26,620 bases of DNA from Pseudomonadota bacterium. GTDB lineage: Bacteria; Pseudomonadota; Alphaproteobacteria; Rickettsiales; UBA1997. How positions within the stretch are numbered: the stretch's first letter is position 1; every line of letters begins with the position of its first letter. The notes under the pieces were generated by a model. That model saw only the letters and a program-made list of their open reading frames with translations. It did no database searches and had not been told where the DNA came from. The stretch is from the NCBI GenBank assembly GCA_009921385.1, contig RFXY01000002.1, forward strand, positions 1-26,620. The letters are read 5' to 3'. The translations under genes were made by a program, and so were the position numbers. Positions 1 to 6,454 of the stretch are shown piece after piece.

Positions 1-96
1 TATTATATTCAGTCGTGCTATCGCAACGACACTATTATATTCAGTCGTGCTATCGCAACGAGACTATTATATTCAGTCGTGCTATCGCAACGACAG
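1..96. repeat. Three tandem copies of a 32-bp hairpin repeat
   Basis: Copies lie at 1-32, 33-64 and 65-96, with no spacer, and differ at only one or two bases (the second has cgagac where the first has cgacac). Each holds the imperfect palindrome gtcgtgctatcgcaacgac, which can fold as GTCGTGC / GC(A)ACGAC around a TATC loop with one bulged A. The first copy starts exactly at the window edge, so the array may continue to the left. A diverged copy lies at 11633-11664 and a further hairpin at 11741-11760. The function is unknown; a structured intergenic repeat is the safest description. Confidence 0.9.
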
Positions 97-127
97 GTTT
101 TTAACCAAAAAGATGAAGTTAGAATGT
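75..127. repeat. Dispersed 53-bp repeat, copy 1
   Basis: The last tandem hairpin (from 75) runs into a tail with ggtttttaacc and then aaaagatgaagttagaatgt. The same 53 bases recur at 11741-11793 with one difference in the hairpin (cgc against ccc). Both copies lie just 3' of a minus-strand gene (the truncated kinase here, the bactofilin there), in the same orientation relative to it. The element is therefore longer than the 32-bp hairpin unit. Confidence 0.85.
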
Positions 128-128
128 G

Positions 129-788
129 TTATTTATTTATGGAATTGGTATTATAAGCTATATAAATATGGGAAATGGTATTAGTAGCAAGCAAGCCTAT
201 TTCGGCTAATTTTTGTTTGCTTAAAATTTTTTGATTTAATTCTTGGTTTTTTTGTTGTTCAAAAGCAATATTTTGCATAATTTTGCTAATAAAAAATATT
301 AACAAAAAACTCGACAAAAAATGCACCAACATCATGCCTTGCAAATGAAAATCAAAAGTGTGATGATGATGCAAAACCGCAGGTTGCCGATAAGAATAAC
401 GGCTTAACAAGGCATAAAAAAAACAAGTGATAATGCCAATTAACCAAGCATAACTAGTTTTTAGCAAAATACTTGCCACCACCACTTGCAACAAAAACAA
501 CGAGATGAACGGGTTAGATATTCCGCCACTAAAATAAATTTGCCCTGCCAAAGCCAAAACATCAAATAGCATTTGCCAAAACAAAGTAGAATTGCTAATT
601 TTTTGTTTATTAATACAATAAATAGCATAAAAACTTACCGCCATCAGCAAAAAAATTATTGCCAGCATTGGCAAAATTGGCAATTCTAAATGATAAATAT
701 AAATCGCCACCACCAGAGCAAAAACTTGAGCCAACACCGCAAAAGCCTGCATTTGCAATAGTTGTTGCAGGTTTTTAGCTGGTGCCAT
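129..788 (-). pseudogene. RegB/PrrB/ActS-like redox sensor histidine kinase, truncated at the H-box
   Basis: The 219-residue product has the N-terminal multi-pass sensor domain of RegB-type kinases, with about six hydrophobic segments. It carries the GGISNPF motif near residue 88, matching the GGxxNPF quinone-binding signature of RegB. After the membrane domain come a short linker (residues ~175-195) and the start of a dimerisation helix (KLAEIGLLATNTISH). The sequence stops about a dozen residues beyond the H-box histidine, and the residues after it do not look like a kinase. The redox-active Cys region, rest of DHp and ATPase domain are absent; instead the DNA runs into the 1-128 repeats. 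In full-length family members the membrane sensor controls phosphorylation of RegA, a redox response regulator. It follows holC by 3 nt. Pseudogene is likely, but a short membrane protein could still be made. Confidence 0.7.
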
Positions 789-791
789 AAT

Positions 792-1205
792 TTATAAAAT
801 TTTTTGCCATTTATCGGCTTTTTTATAAAAATGTTGTTTAGGAGTCAAGCTACTATTTTGTTGTTTTGCCGTAAAAAAATAGCAGGCTTTGGCAAAATTG
901 GCAACAAAGTTATTTTCTGGTGGCTGTAAAAACAACAAAACATCGGCATTATTGGTGTTTTCTGGCAGATGAGAAAGCAAAATTGGCTGCTGTTCTAAAA
1001 CAAATTCTGTGTCTAAAACAGTGCAGTGCGGTAAAAATTTGTTTCGAGCAAAAGACCATAAAAAAGCATCAAATTCTGCAAGTTGCTGTTGATTTGGCAA
1101 AAAAAATAATGATTTTTTGCCGTCTTGCCAAATTTTATAAAGCAATAAGCCGAGAGATTTTTCTAGATCTTCTTCGACTTCGTAAAAAGTTATTTCGGTA
1201 GTCAT
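792..1205 (-). CDS. holC: DNA polymerase III chi subunit
   Basis: The 137-residue protein resembles HolC: an N-terminal beta strand (EITFYEV), a helix with LLYKIWQDGKK, then the strand-helix segment ending in LWSF, where family members carry LWTF. A central block with PENTNNADVLLFL follows. Chi links the clamp loader to SSB during lagging-strand synthesis. The length fits the family (about 140-150). The ATG overlaps the rppH stop by 4 nt (ATGA), so the two are probably translationally coupled, in the order rppH, holC, kinase remnant. HolC is a fast-evolving family, so the call rests on overall pattern and the LWSF region. Confidence 0.8.
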   Translation of the reverse strand: MTTEITFYEVEEDLEKSLGLLLYKIWQDGKKSLFFLPNQQQLAEFDAFLWSFARNKFLPHCTVLDTEFVLEQQPILLSHLPENTNNADVLLFLQPPENNFVANFAKACYFFTAKQQNSSLTPKQHFYKKADKWQKIL

Positions 1206-1714
1206 AAAAAATCTTGAAATTCTAGCAAAATTTGTTGATATAATTCGCGTTTGAAATTAACAATTAAATCGATCAACTCTTCTTTATCAACCCACTGCCA
1301 ACTAGAAAATTCTGGCTTATGAGTGACTAGATTTATTTGATTGTCATCGCCATAAAATTGGGCAAAATACCATCTTTGTTTTTGCCCGATATATCGCCCG
1401 CCCCAAAACTTTTTTTGTAAATTATAGGGCAAGTTATAATAAAAATAATCGCTAGATTTTGAGAGAATTTTGATATTTTGTTCGACGATGCCTGTTTCTT
1501 CTTGCAATTCGCGAAAAACTGCCAAATCTTCGTTTTCGCCTTCATCTATGCCACCTTGAGGCATTTGCCAAGCATTAGAATGATTATCGATTCTTTTGCC
1601 AACAAAAATTTTTTTTTGCTCATTAACAAGCATAATGCCAACCCCTTTGCGATAGAGATGATCTGGTTTTTTTTTGATGCTTATTTGTTTCATTTTCTTA
1701 GACAATTTTTTCAA
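1202..1714 (-). CDS. rppH: RNA pyrophosphohydrolase (Nudix)
   Basis: A 170-residue RppH/NudH protein. The N-terminal YRKGVGIMLVN is the family opening. The Nudix box is complete at about residues 54-76, with GGIDEGE, then REL and EETGI, fitting GX5EX7REUXEEXGU. WQMPQGG just before it and the late W-Q-W-V segment (HKPEFSSWQWV) are typical of RppH rather than generic Nudix enzymes. RppH removes pyrophosphate from 5'-triphosphate mRNA ends to start decay. The first Met is followed by another at residue 8, which may be the true start, since the next residues (ISIKKKPDHLYRKG) hold the conserved beginning. It overlaps holC by 4 nt. Confidence 0.9.
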   Translation of the reverse strand: MKKLSKKMKQISIKKKPDHLYRKGVGIMLVNEQKKIFVGKRIDNHSNAWQMPQGGIDEGENEDLAVFRELQEETGIVEQNIKILSKSSDYFYYNLPYNLQKKFWGGRYIGQKQRWYFAQFYGDDNQINLVTHKPEFSSWQWVDKEELIDLIVNFKRELYQQILLEFQDFL

Positions 1715-1775
1715 TTATCTTATAATTTTAATTTGTTAAAAAAGTTTTAGCAATATTTTTTAATGTAAAAAAGAA

Positions 1776-1819
1776 GAGGAATTTTTTTAACTTGTCAAGA
1801 TAAATAGTTAAAAAACCTC
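1776..1819. repeat. Inverted repeat between birA and rppH
   Basis: The left arm 1776-1792 (gaggaatttttttaact) pairs with the right arm 1806-1819 (agttaaaaaacctc) around a 13-nt loop, with a small bulge in the left arm. It sits 27 nt after the birA stop and about 60 nt before rppH on the minus strand. The stem is mostly A:T with a four-pair G:C base and no clean terminal T-run outside it, so it may be a weak terminator, an mRNA 3'-end stabiliser, or a palindromic repeat. Confidence 0.5.
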
Positions 1820-1846
1820 GTTTAGTTTGTGAGAAGCGATAGACTT

Positions 1847-2590
1847 TTACCACTCGCAACTAGCGACAATAAGCTTTTCTTGAAGGTTTTGCAGCACAAT
1901 ATTGCCCTCGTTGTTGATGTCAACAAAAACTCCGCTGTGCTTTTTGCCAGCAACCTCAACGGTTATTTCTTGGTTTAGTTTGTAAGCAAAATTTAGCCAC
2001 GATTTTTTAATATAAGAAAATCCGAACTTTTGCCAATTGTTTAGTAAAATATGAAAATTCGGCAAAAAATATTGCAAAAACTCAAGGCTTGAAAGATGAA
2101 TATGATAATTTGCCAAGTTGCTTGCTGGTAAATTGGCAATATTTGGGTGATGTTTTAAATTCACTCCAATGCCAATAATAAAGGCTTGGTGGCCTTGTCT
2201 AGTTTGAGTGCTGTCAATTAAAATGCCCGCTACTTTTTGGCAATCAAGCAAAATATCGTTTGGCCACTTGTAATTAATTGGCAAATCGGGCTTGATTTGC
2301 CGAAAAGTTTGCCCCATAGCAACCGCGGTAAGCAAAGAAAGTTGGGTGTAATTAGAGTAAAACTCGCTGGCTATTTGCACCACCACAGAACAAAACAAAT
2401 TGCCTGTCAAAGATTTCCAAACTCGTTGATTTTTGCCCACTCCGTTGGTTTGTGAAATTGCCAAAATAACTTGTTTATCGTGTATTTGCTGGTTAAGCAA
2501 CAAATGATTGGCGGTTTTGTTGGTGCTGTCTAGTTCGAAATATTCGTAAATAGTAAAGCCAGAAAAATGATAAGTTTTGTGTAGGTTCAT
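1847..2590 (-). CDS. birA: Biotin--[acetyl-CoA-carboxylase] ligase
   Basis: The 247-residue protein has the BirA/BPL catalytic domain: FELDSTNKTAN near residue 18, the biotinyl-AMP loop in a diverged form (TNGVGKNQRVW, usually GRGRxGRxW), YKWPNDILL near residue 108, and KVAGILID followed by IIGIGVNLKH. The C-terminal SH3-like cap is present (HSGVFVDINNEGNIVLQ). There is no N-terminal helix-turn-helix, so it is a ligase and not a biotin-operon repressor. It activates biotin and attaches it to the AccB lysine. The start overlaps the yaaA stop by 4 nt, implying a yaaA-birA operon. Confidence 0.93.
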   Translation of the reverse strand: MNLHKTYHFSGFTIYEYFELDSTNKTANHLLLNQQIHDKQVILAISQTNGVGKNQRVWKSLTGNLFCSVVVQIASEFYSNYTQLSLLTAVAMGQTFRQIKPDLPINYKWPNDILLDCQKVAGILIDSTQTRQGHQAFIIGIGVNLKHHPNIANLPASNLANYHIHLSSLEFLQYFLPNFHILLNNWQKFGFSYIKKSWLNFAYKLNQEITVEVAGKKHSGVFVDINNEGNIVLQNLQEKLIVASCEW

Positions 2591-3342
2591 CTAATAAAAA
2601 CTAATTGTTGGTTGCTAGAATTTTCGTGGCTAAAGCGATAGTTTAGCGGTTGTAGATTTTTTAAATCTGCAATATTTTGAATGTTGTTTTTAATTAACAA
2701 ATCAGTCATTTTGCCTCGAGCTTTTTTGGCATTGATGCCGATATTTTTTAACTTTTGTTGTTGATAATCTAAAAACAACACATCAACAATATTAAGCTTG
2801 GTTTTATGCAAAGCTTTAACATATTCGTTTGAGGCTAAATTAATGATAAGTGGATAATTTTGGCAAAAATTGGTGAGATCTTCTTGCCAAAAGGCATATA
2901 AATTATCAAGAAAAAAAGCATATTTTGCAAAACTACTCGACATTTCGAGTCGATAAGGTAAAATAAGGTCGCAAGGCTTTAAAATGCCATATAAACCCGA
3001 TAAAATCAGCACATTTTTTTGCAAATAGGCAAATTCTGGTTGTTGATAATTGGCTAAATCGAGCTGTTTATAAACATCGCCACGAAAGGCGAAAATTGCT
3101 GGTTTTGCCTTATTTTGCTTATTTTGCGAAAAATCTTGCCATCGTTGCTGGTTTAATTCGGCAAGTTTGGGGCTGATGTGGCATATTTCTGCTATTTCTT
3201 GGCAAGTAAATTTTTGTAAATTATAGGCAAGTAATTTTGCTTTTGCTAAAAAAACTGGAGTGGTGCTAGAAAATTCTAGATGTTTAGGACAATAAGTGTC
3301 GCTAAAATCTAAAGTTTTGGCGGGTGATAAAATGATAATCAT
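2587..3342 (-). CDS. yaaA: YaaA/DUF328 peroxide stress protein
   Basis: The 251-residue protein begins with the family signature MIIILSPAKTLDF. It also has the later blocks PAIFAFRGDVYKQLD, LILSGLYGILKPCDLILPYRLEM and NLASNEYVKAL, in the usual order and at full family length (about 255). In E. coli YaaA lowers intracellular free iron during peroxide stress and has a DNA-binding fold; the exact activity here is not known. It is the first gene of yaaA-birA and lies divergently from trcR across an 81-nt AT-rich gap, which should hold both promoters. No clear Shine-Dalgarno is visible. Confidence 0.93.
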   Translation of the reverse strand: MIIILSPAKTLDFSDTYCPKHLEFSSTTPVFLAKAKLLAYNLQKFTCQEIAEICHISPKLAELNQQRWQDFSQNKQNKAKPAIFAFRGDVYKQLDLANYQQPEFAYLQKNVLILSGLYGILKPCDLILPYRLEMSSSFAKYAFFLDNLYAFWQEDLTNFCQNYPLIINLASNEYVKALHKTKLNIVDVLFLDYQQQKLKNIGINAKKARGKMTDLLIKNNIQNIADLKNLQPLNYRFSHENSSNQQLVFIR

Positions 3343-3423
3343 TGTGTATTGCTTTTATTTTTTTTAATCTATACAATTTTAAATTATTTTTTATTTTTTT
3401 AAAGATTTAATTTTATCTATACC

Positions 3424-3996
3424 ATGAACAAGCTAAATTCAGTGCAAGAAGTGCCTTTAATGCGAAAAGCAACCGCGGTTTGGTTAATCGAAAACACTTC
3501 TCTTACTTTTTTACAAATCGCTAAATTTTGTCATTTGCACGATTTAGAAGTGCAAGGCATTGCCGATGGCGATATTGCTAGTGGCATTCTTGGTCAAAGC
3601 CCAATTATGTCGGGCCAACTCACTTTAGACGAAATACATCGTTGCGAAAAAGATCCTTCGGCAAATCTTGTGCTTAATCAAAATGCGGCAAGCAAAATTC
3701 AAGAAACCAACCAAGGCAAATACACTCCCATCGCCAGAAGGCAAGACAAACCCGACGGCATTGCTTTTTTGTTAAAATATTATCCAGAAATTAGCAATAA
3801 CCAAGTTAAAAAATTGGTTGGCACTACCGATAAAATGATTGATTCTATCAGAACCAGAAGCCACTGGAATATGAAAAACATCAAGACAAGAGACATTGTT
3901 TTGCTTGGTTTGTGCAGTCAGTCAATGTTTAACGAAGTAATTTCGCAAGTTCATACTTCAGAAACTCCAACCAATAAAACATCAGAAAATGATTAA
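3424..3996 (+). CDS. trcR: TrcR/DUF1013 cell-cycle transcriptional regulator
   Basis: The 190-residue protein matches the alphaproteobacterial DUF1013 family. It has an early helix-turn-helix-like segment (MRKATAVWLIENTSLTF then IAKFCHLHDLEVQGIADGD), the conserved block PIMSGQLTLDEIHRCEKDP, RRQDKPDGIAFLLKYYPE, and a second helical block TDKMIDSIRTRSHWN. This family has been named TrcR for a role in cell-cycle transcription in alphaproteobacteria, and it is among the better lineage markers in the window. The coding region overlaps bcp by 8 nt. The ATG is preceded by tttatctatacc with no Shine-Dalgarno. Confidence 0.9.
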   Translation: MNKLNSVQEVPLMRKATAVWLIENTSLTFLQIAKFCHLHDLEVQGIADGDIASGILGQSPIMSGQLTLDEIHRCEKDPSANLVLNQNAASKIQETNQGKYTPIARRQDKPDGIAFLLKYYPEISNNQVKKLVGTTDKMIDSIRTRSHWNMKNIKTRDIVLLGLCSQSMFNEVISQVHTSETPTNKTSEND

Positions 3997-4453
3997 AATC
4001 TCCGATCTTGCCCCGCAATTTTCGTTGCCAAGTAGCGAAGGTAGCACTATTAGTTTAGCCAATCTAAAAGGCAAAAATGTGGTGTTATATTTTTATCCAA
4101 AAGACGACACCCCTGGTTGCACAATTGAAGCTCAAGATTTTAACAATCAGCTTAATCAATTTGGCAAGCTCGATTGCATTGTTTTAGGTATTTCCAAAGA
4201 TAATTTTAACAGTCATTGCAAATTTGTCGATAAGTATGCACTAAAATTTTTGCTCCTTTCCGATGAAAACACCGAAGTTTGCCAAAAATATCAAGTTTTG
4301 GTCGAAAAATCAATGTTTGGCAAAAAATATTTAGGCATCGATCGCTCAACTTTTTTAATTGATAAAATGGGCAAAATAGTCAAATTTTGGCGATCTGTAA
4401 AAGTTAACGGTCATGTCGATGAAGTTTTGGCAGAAGTGGCAAAACTTTCTTAA
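3989..4453 (+). CDS. bcp: Peroxiredoxin, BCP/PrxQ type
   Basis: A 154-residue thiol peroxidase of normal BCP length. The active-site block YFYPKDDTPGCT places the peroxidatic cysteine at C44. The E. coli-type resolving cysteine five residues later is replaced by Gln (EAQ), but C98 in DENTEVCQKY lies where some BCPs carry the resolving cysteine in helix alpha-3, so an atypical two-Cys mechanism using C44-C98 is likely. RSTFLIDKMGKI and the FWRSVKVNGHVDEVL tail are typical. It reduces hydrogen peroxide and organic hydroperoxides in the cytoplasm. It starts inside the end of trcR, so the two are co-transcribed. Confidence 0.95.
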   Translation: MIKISDLAPQFSLPSSEGSTISLANLKGKNVVLYFYPKDDTPGCTIEAQDFNNQLNQFGKLDCIVLGISKDNFNSHCKFVDKYALKFLLLSDENTEVCQKYQVLVEKSMFGKKYLGIDRSTFLIDKMGKIVKFWRSVKVNGHVDEVLAEVAKLS

Positions 4454-4503
4454 TCATTAATTCTAAGATTTTTTTTTAGTTTTATTATTTTTTTCTATTT
4501 TGT

Positions 4504-5472
4504 ATGCAGGCAATACTACTCAATAAAACTGGCAACCCAGAGGTTTTCAAAATAGAAAAAAAAGAAGATCCTAAGCCAAAAAAAGACGAAGTGATTGTGC
4601 GAAATATGGCGATTGGTGTTAATCATATCGATGTAGCCATAAGAAAAGGGCAATATCAAATGCCAGCTTTACCTTTGGTTTTAGGTAACGAAGCTTGCGG
4701 TATTGTTTCGGCTGTTGGTAGTGAGGTGGTTGATTTTAAGGTTGGCGATCGAGTTGCCTATGCCACTTCGGGTATTGGGGCTTATGCCGAAAAAACCGCT
4801 GTGGTTGCCAATTGTTTGGTTTTGCCACCAAAAGAATTAACCGACAGCCAAGTGGTGGCGGTGTTGTTGAAAGGTTTGATGGCACATACTTTGCTTTATC
4901 GAGTTTATCATGCCAATTTGGTGAAAAGAGTTTTAATTCATGCAGTTGCTGGTGGGGTTGGGCATATTTTATGTCAGTGGGCGAAGCACTTAGGAATTGA
5001 AGTTGTTGGCACTGTTGGCTCTGACAAAAAAATTGATTTTGCCAATTCTATTGGTTGCAATCATGTTATTAATTATAAAACCAGCAATTTTGTTGAAGAG
5101 TTAGGCAAAATTACCAACTATAATGGGGTTGGCATTGTTTATGATTCTGTGGGCAAAGATACTATGCTAAAATCTCTAGAATGTTTATGGCCGATGGGTA
5201 TTTGCATTAGTTATGGCGAATCTTCTGGGGTGGTTGAGCCAATAAATTTAAATCATCTTATCGATAATTCTCTTTATTTATGCCGTCCGAGTTTGCCTAT
5301 TTTTAAAAATAATCGAGCCGAACTTGCCATAACCGCAGAGCAAATTTTTGCTATGGTAAAAAAAGGCATTATCAAGCCAAAAATCACCGAATTTAATTTT
5401 AAAGATATTGTCAAGGCTCATCAATTGTTTGAAAACCGCACCAACATTGGCTCTGTTGTGCTTACTTTTTAA
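4504..5472 (+). CDS. NADPH:quinone oxidoreductase, zinc-independent MDR family
   Basis: A 322-residue QorA-like medium-chain dehydrogenase/reductase. The N-terminal GroES-like half includes GVNHIDVAIRKGQY, PLVLGNEACGIVSAVGSEV and FKVGDRVAY. The Rossmann half carries HAVAGGVGHILCQWAKHLG (dinucleotide-binding AGGVG near residue 148) and then VVGTVGSDKK. There are no zinc-binding cysteines at the alcohol-dehydrogenase positions. The family reduces quinones, usually with NADPH, in the cytoplasm. It follows bcp by 50 nt of T-rich DNA and precedes a methyltransferase gene by 6 nt. The qorA family is clear; the true substrate is not. Confidence 0.88.
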   Translation: MQAILLNKTGNPEVFKIEKKEDPKPKKDEVIVRNMAIGVNHIDVAIRKGQYQMPALPLVLGNEACGIVSAVGSEVVDFKVGDRVAYATSGIGAYAEKTAVVANCLVLPPKELTDSQVVAVLLKGLMAHTLLYRVYHANLVKRVLIHAVAGGVGHILCQWAKHLGIEVVGTVGSDKKIDFANSIGCNHVINYKTSNFVEELGKITNYNGVGIVYDSVGKDTMLKSLECLWPMGICISYGESSGVVEPINLNHLIDNSLYLCRPSLPIFKNNRAELAITAEQIFAMVKKGIIKPKITEFNFKDIVKAHQLFENRTNIGSVVLTF

Positions 5473-5478
5473 TTTTAT

Positions 5479-6138
5479 ATGTCTTTTTTGTATCAGCGAT
5501 TTGTTGACAATAAACAAAGCTGGTACTTGTCGAACAAGCTAGGAATGGCGGTTGACGAAAACGGCAATAATATTCCGTGGTTTAGCTATTCTGCTGTTGA
5601 TTTTCTGCAAAAATATTGCCAGCAACACCAAAATTTGCAGGTTTTTGAATTTGGCTCTGGCTCTTCTACTTTGTTTTTTCAAAAGCAAAAATACCGCACT
5701 TTTAGTCTTGAAACTAGCAAAACTTGGTTTAATATTATCACTCAAAAACTTTCTGCCCTTATGAGCGGAACTTGGCAAGAAAATTATTTTTCAAATCAAA
5801 ATACCATTAATGGAGCGGTGGTTTTTTTGCTAGAAAATGCCTATCAAAACCCAAATTATTATCAGTTTTTGCCACAAAATTTTAACAGCAAACAACAATT
5901 CGATATTATTTTGGTTGATTCTTTGCATCGCTTGCAATGTGTTTGGCATAGTTTAGCATTTTTAAAACCAGAAGGTTTGTTGATTGTCGATGATTTTGAA
6001 AGAAAAAATTATCACAAAATTACTCAACATTTAGCCGAAAAAAATTTTTATCAGCAAAATTTTGTTGATTTGGCGGTTGGGCAGTTAAAAATTAAAAACA
6101 CAGCAATTTTTTGCAAAAATAAATTTTATGACCACTAA
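5479..6138 (+). CDS. Class I SAM-dependent methyltransferase-like protein
   Basis: A 219-residue protein with a Rossmann methyltransferase core. The glycine-rich SAM loop VFEFGSGSSTLFF is near residue 55, an acidic-strand region SLETSKTWF near residue 77, and a central block FDIILVDSLHRLQ then PEGLLIVDDFER near residues 135-175. The N-terminal region with PWFSYSAVDFL resembles uncharacterised bacterial methyltransferases that act on small molecules or glycans. The substrate cannot be read from the sequence. It lies 6 nt after the quinone reductase and overlaps cutA by 11 nt, so it is probably co-transcribed with both; no functional link is evident. Confidence 0.7.
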   Translation: MSFLYQRFVDNKQSWYLSNKLGMAVDENGNNIPWFSYSAVDFLQKYCQQHQNLQVFEFGSGSSTLFFQKQKYRTFSLETSKTWFNIITQKLSALMSGTWQENYFSNQNTINGAVVFLLENAYQNPNYYQFLPQNFNSKQQFDIILVDSLHRLQCVWHSLAFLKPEGLLIVDDFERKNYHKITQHLAEKNFYQQNFVDLAVGQLKIKNTAIFCKNKFYDH

Positions 6139-6454
6139 TTTTATTATCATCAGCACAACTTTTGCTAGCTTACAAAAAGCCCAAGAAATTTCGCTTGTCT
6201 TGCTTGCCCAAAAACTAGCAGGTTGCACTCAAATACAAAACATCAACAGTAGCTATGTTTATAACCAGCAAATCTGCACCGAAACCGAGTTTTTGCTTAC
6301 CATCAAAACCAAGCAAAGCCTTTTTGCTAGAATTGAAAGCTATCTAACCCAGCATCATTCTTATGAAACACCGCAAATTATTGCCACTCCAATTAGCAAT
6401 ATTTCGCCAAAATATCAACAATGGTTAGAAAATAATTTATTGCCAAATGATTAA
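6128..6454 (+). CDS. cutA: Divalent cation tolerance protein CutA
   Basis: The 108-residue protein has CutA features in order: IISTTFASLQKAQEISLVLLAQKLAGC (usual T-N-D-A at the start and an AAC/AGC end), INSSYVYNQQ in place of the aromatic SxYWW segment, TETEFLLTIKTK, and HHSYETPQIIATPI matching HPYExPxIxxxPI. CutA forms a trimer with a ferredoxin-like fold and is linked to copper tolerance, though its molecular job is debated. The weaker aromatic pair (VY for WW) is a mild divergence. It overlaps the methyltransferase by 11 nt and the downstream copper ATPase by 8 nt. Confidence 0.88.
   Translation: MTTNFIIISTTFASLQKAQEISLVLLAQKLAGCTQIQNINSSYVYNQQICTETEFLLTIKTKQSLFARIESYLTQHHSYETPQIIATPISNISPKYQQWLENNLLPND

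Noticed and set aside
1..96. CRISPR array
   Set aside because: The 32-bp units abut with no unique spacers, and no cas gene is near.
1792..1797. -35 box (TTGACA) for rppH on the minus strand
   Set aside because: No -10-like hexamer at 15-19 nt; the nearest candidate (TACATT) is about 26 nt away.
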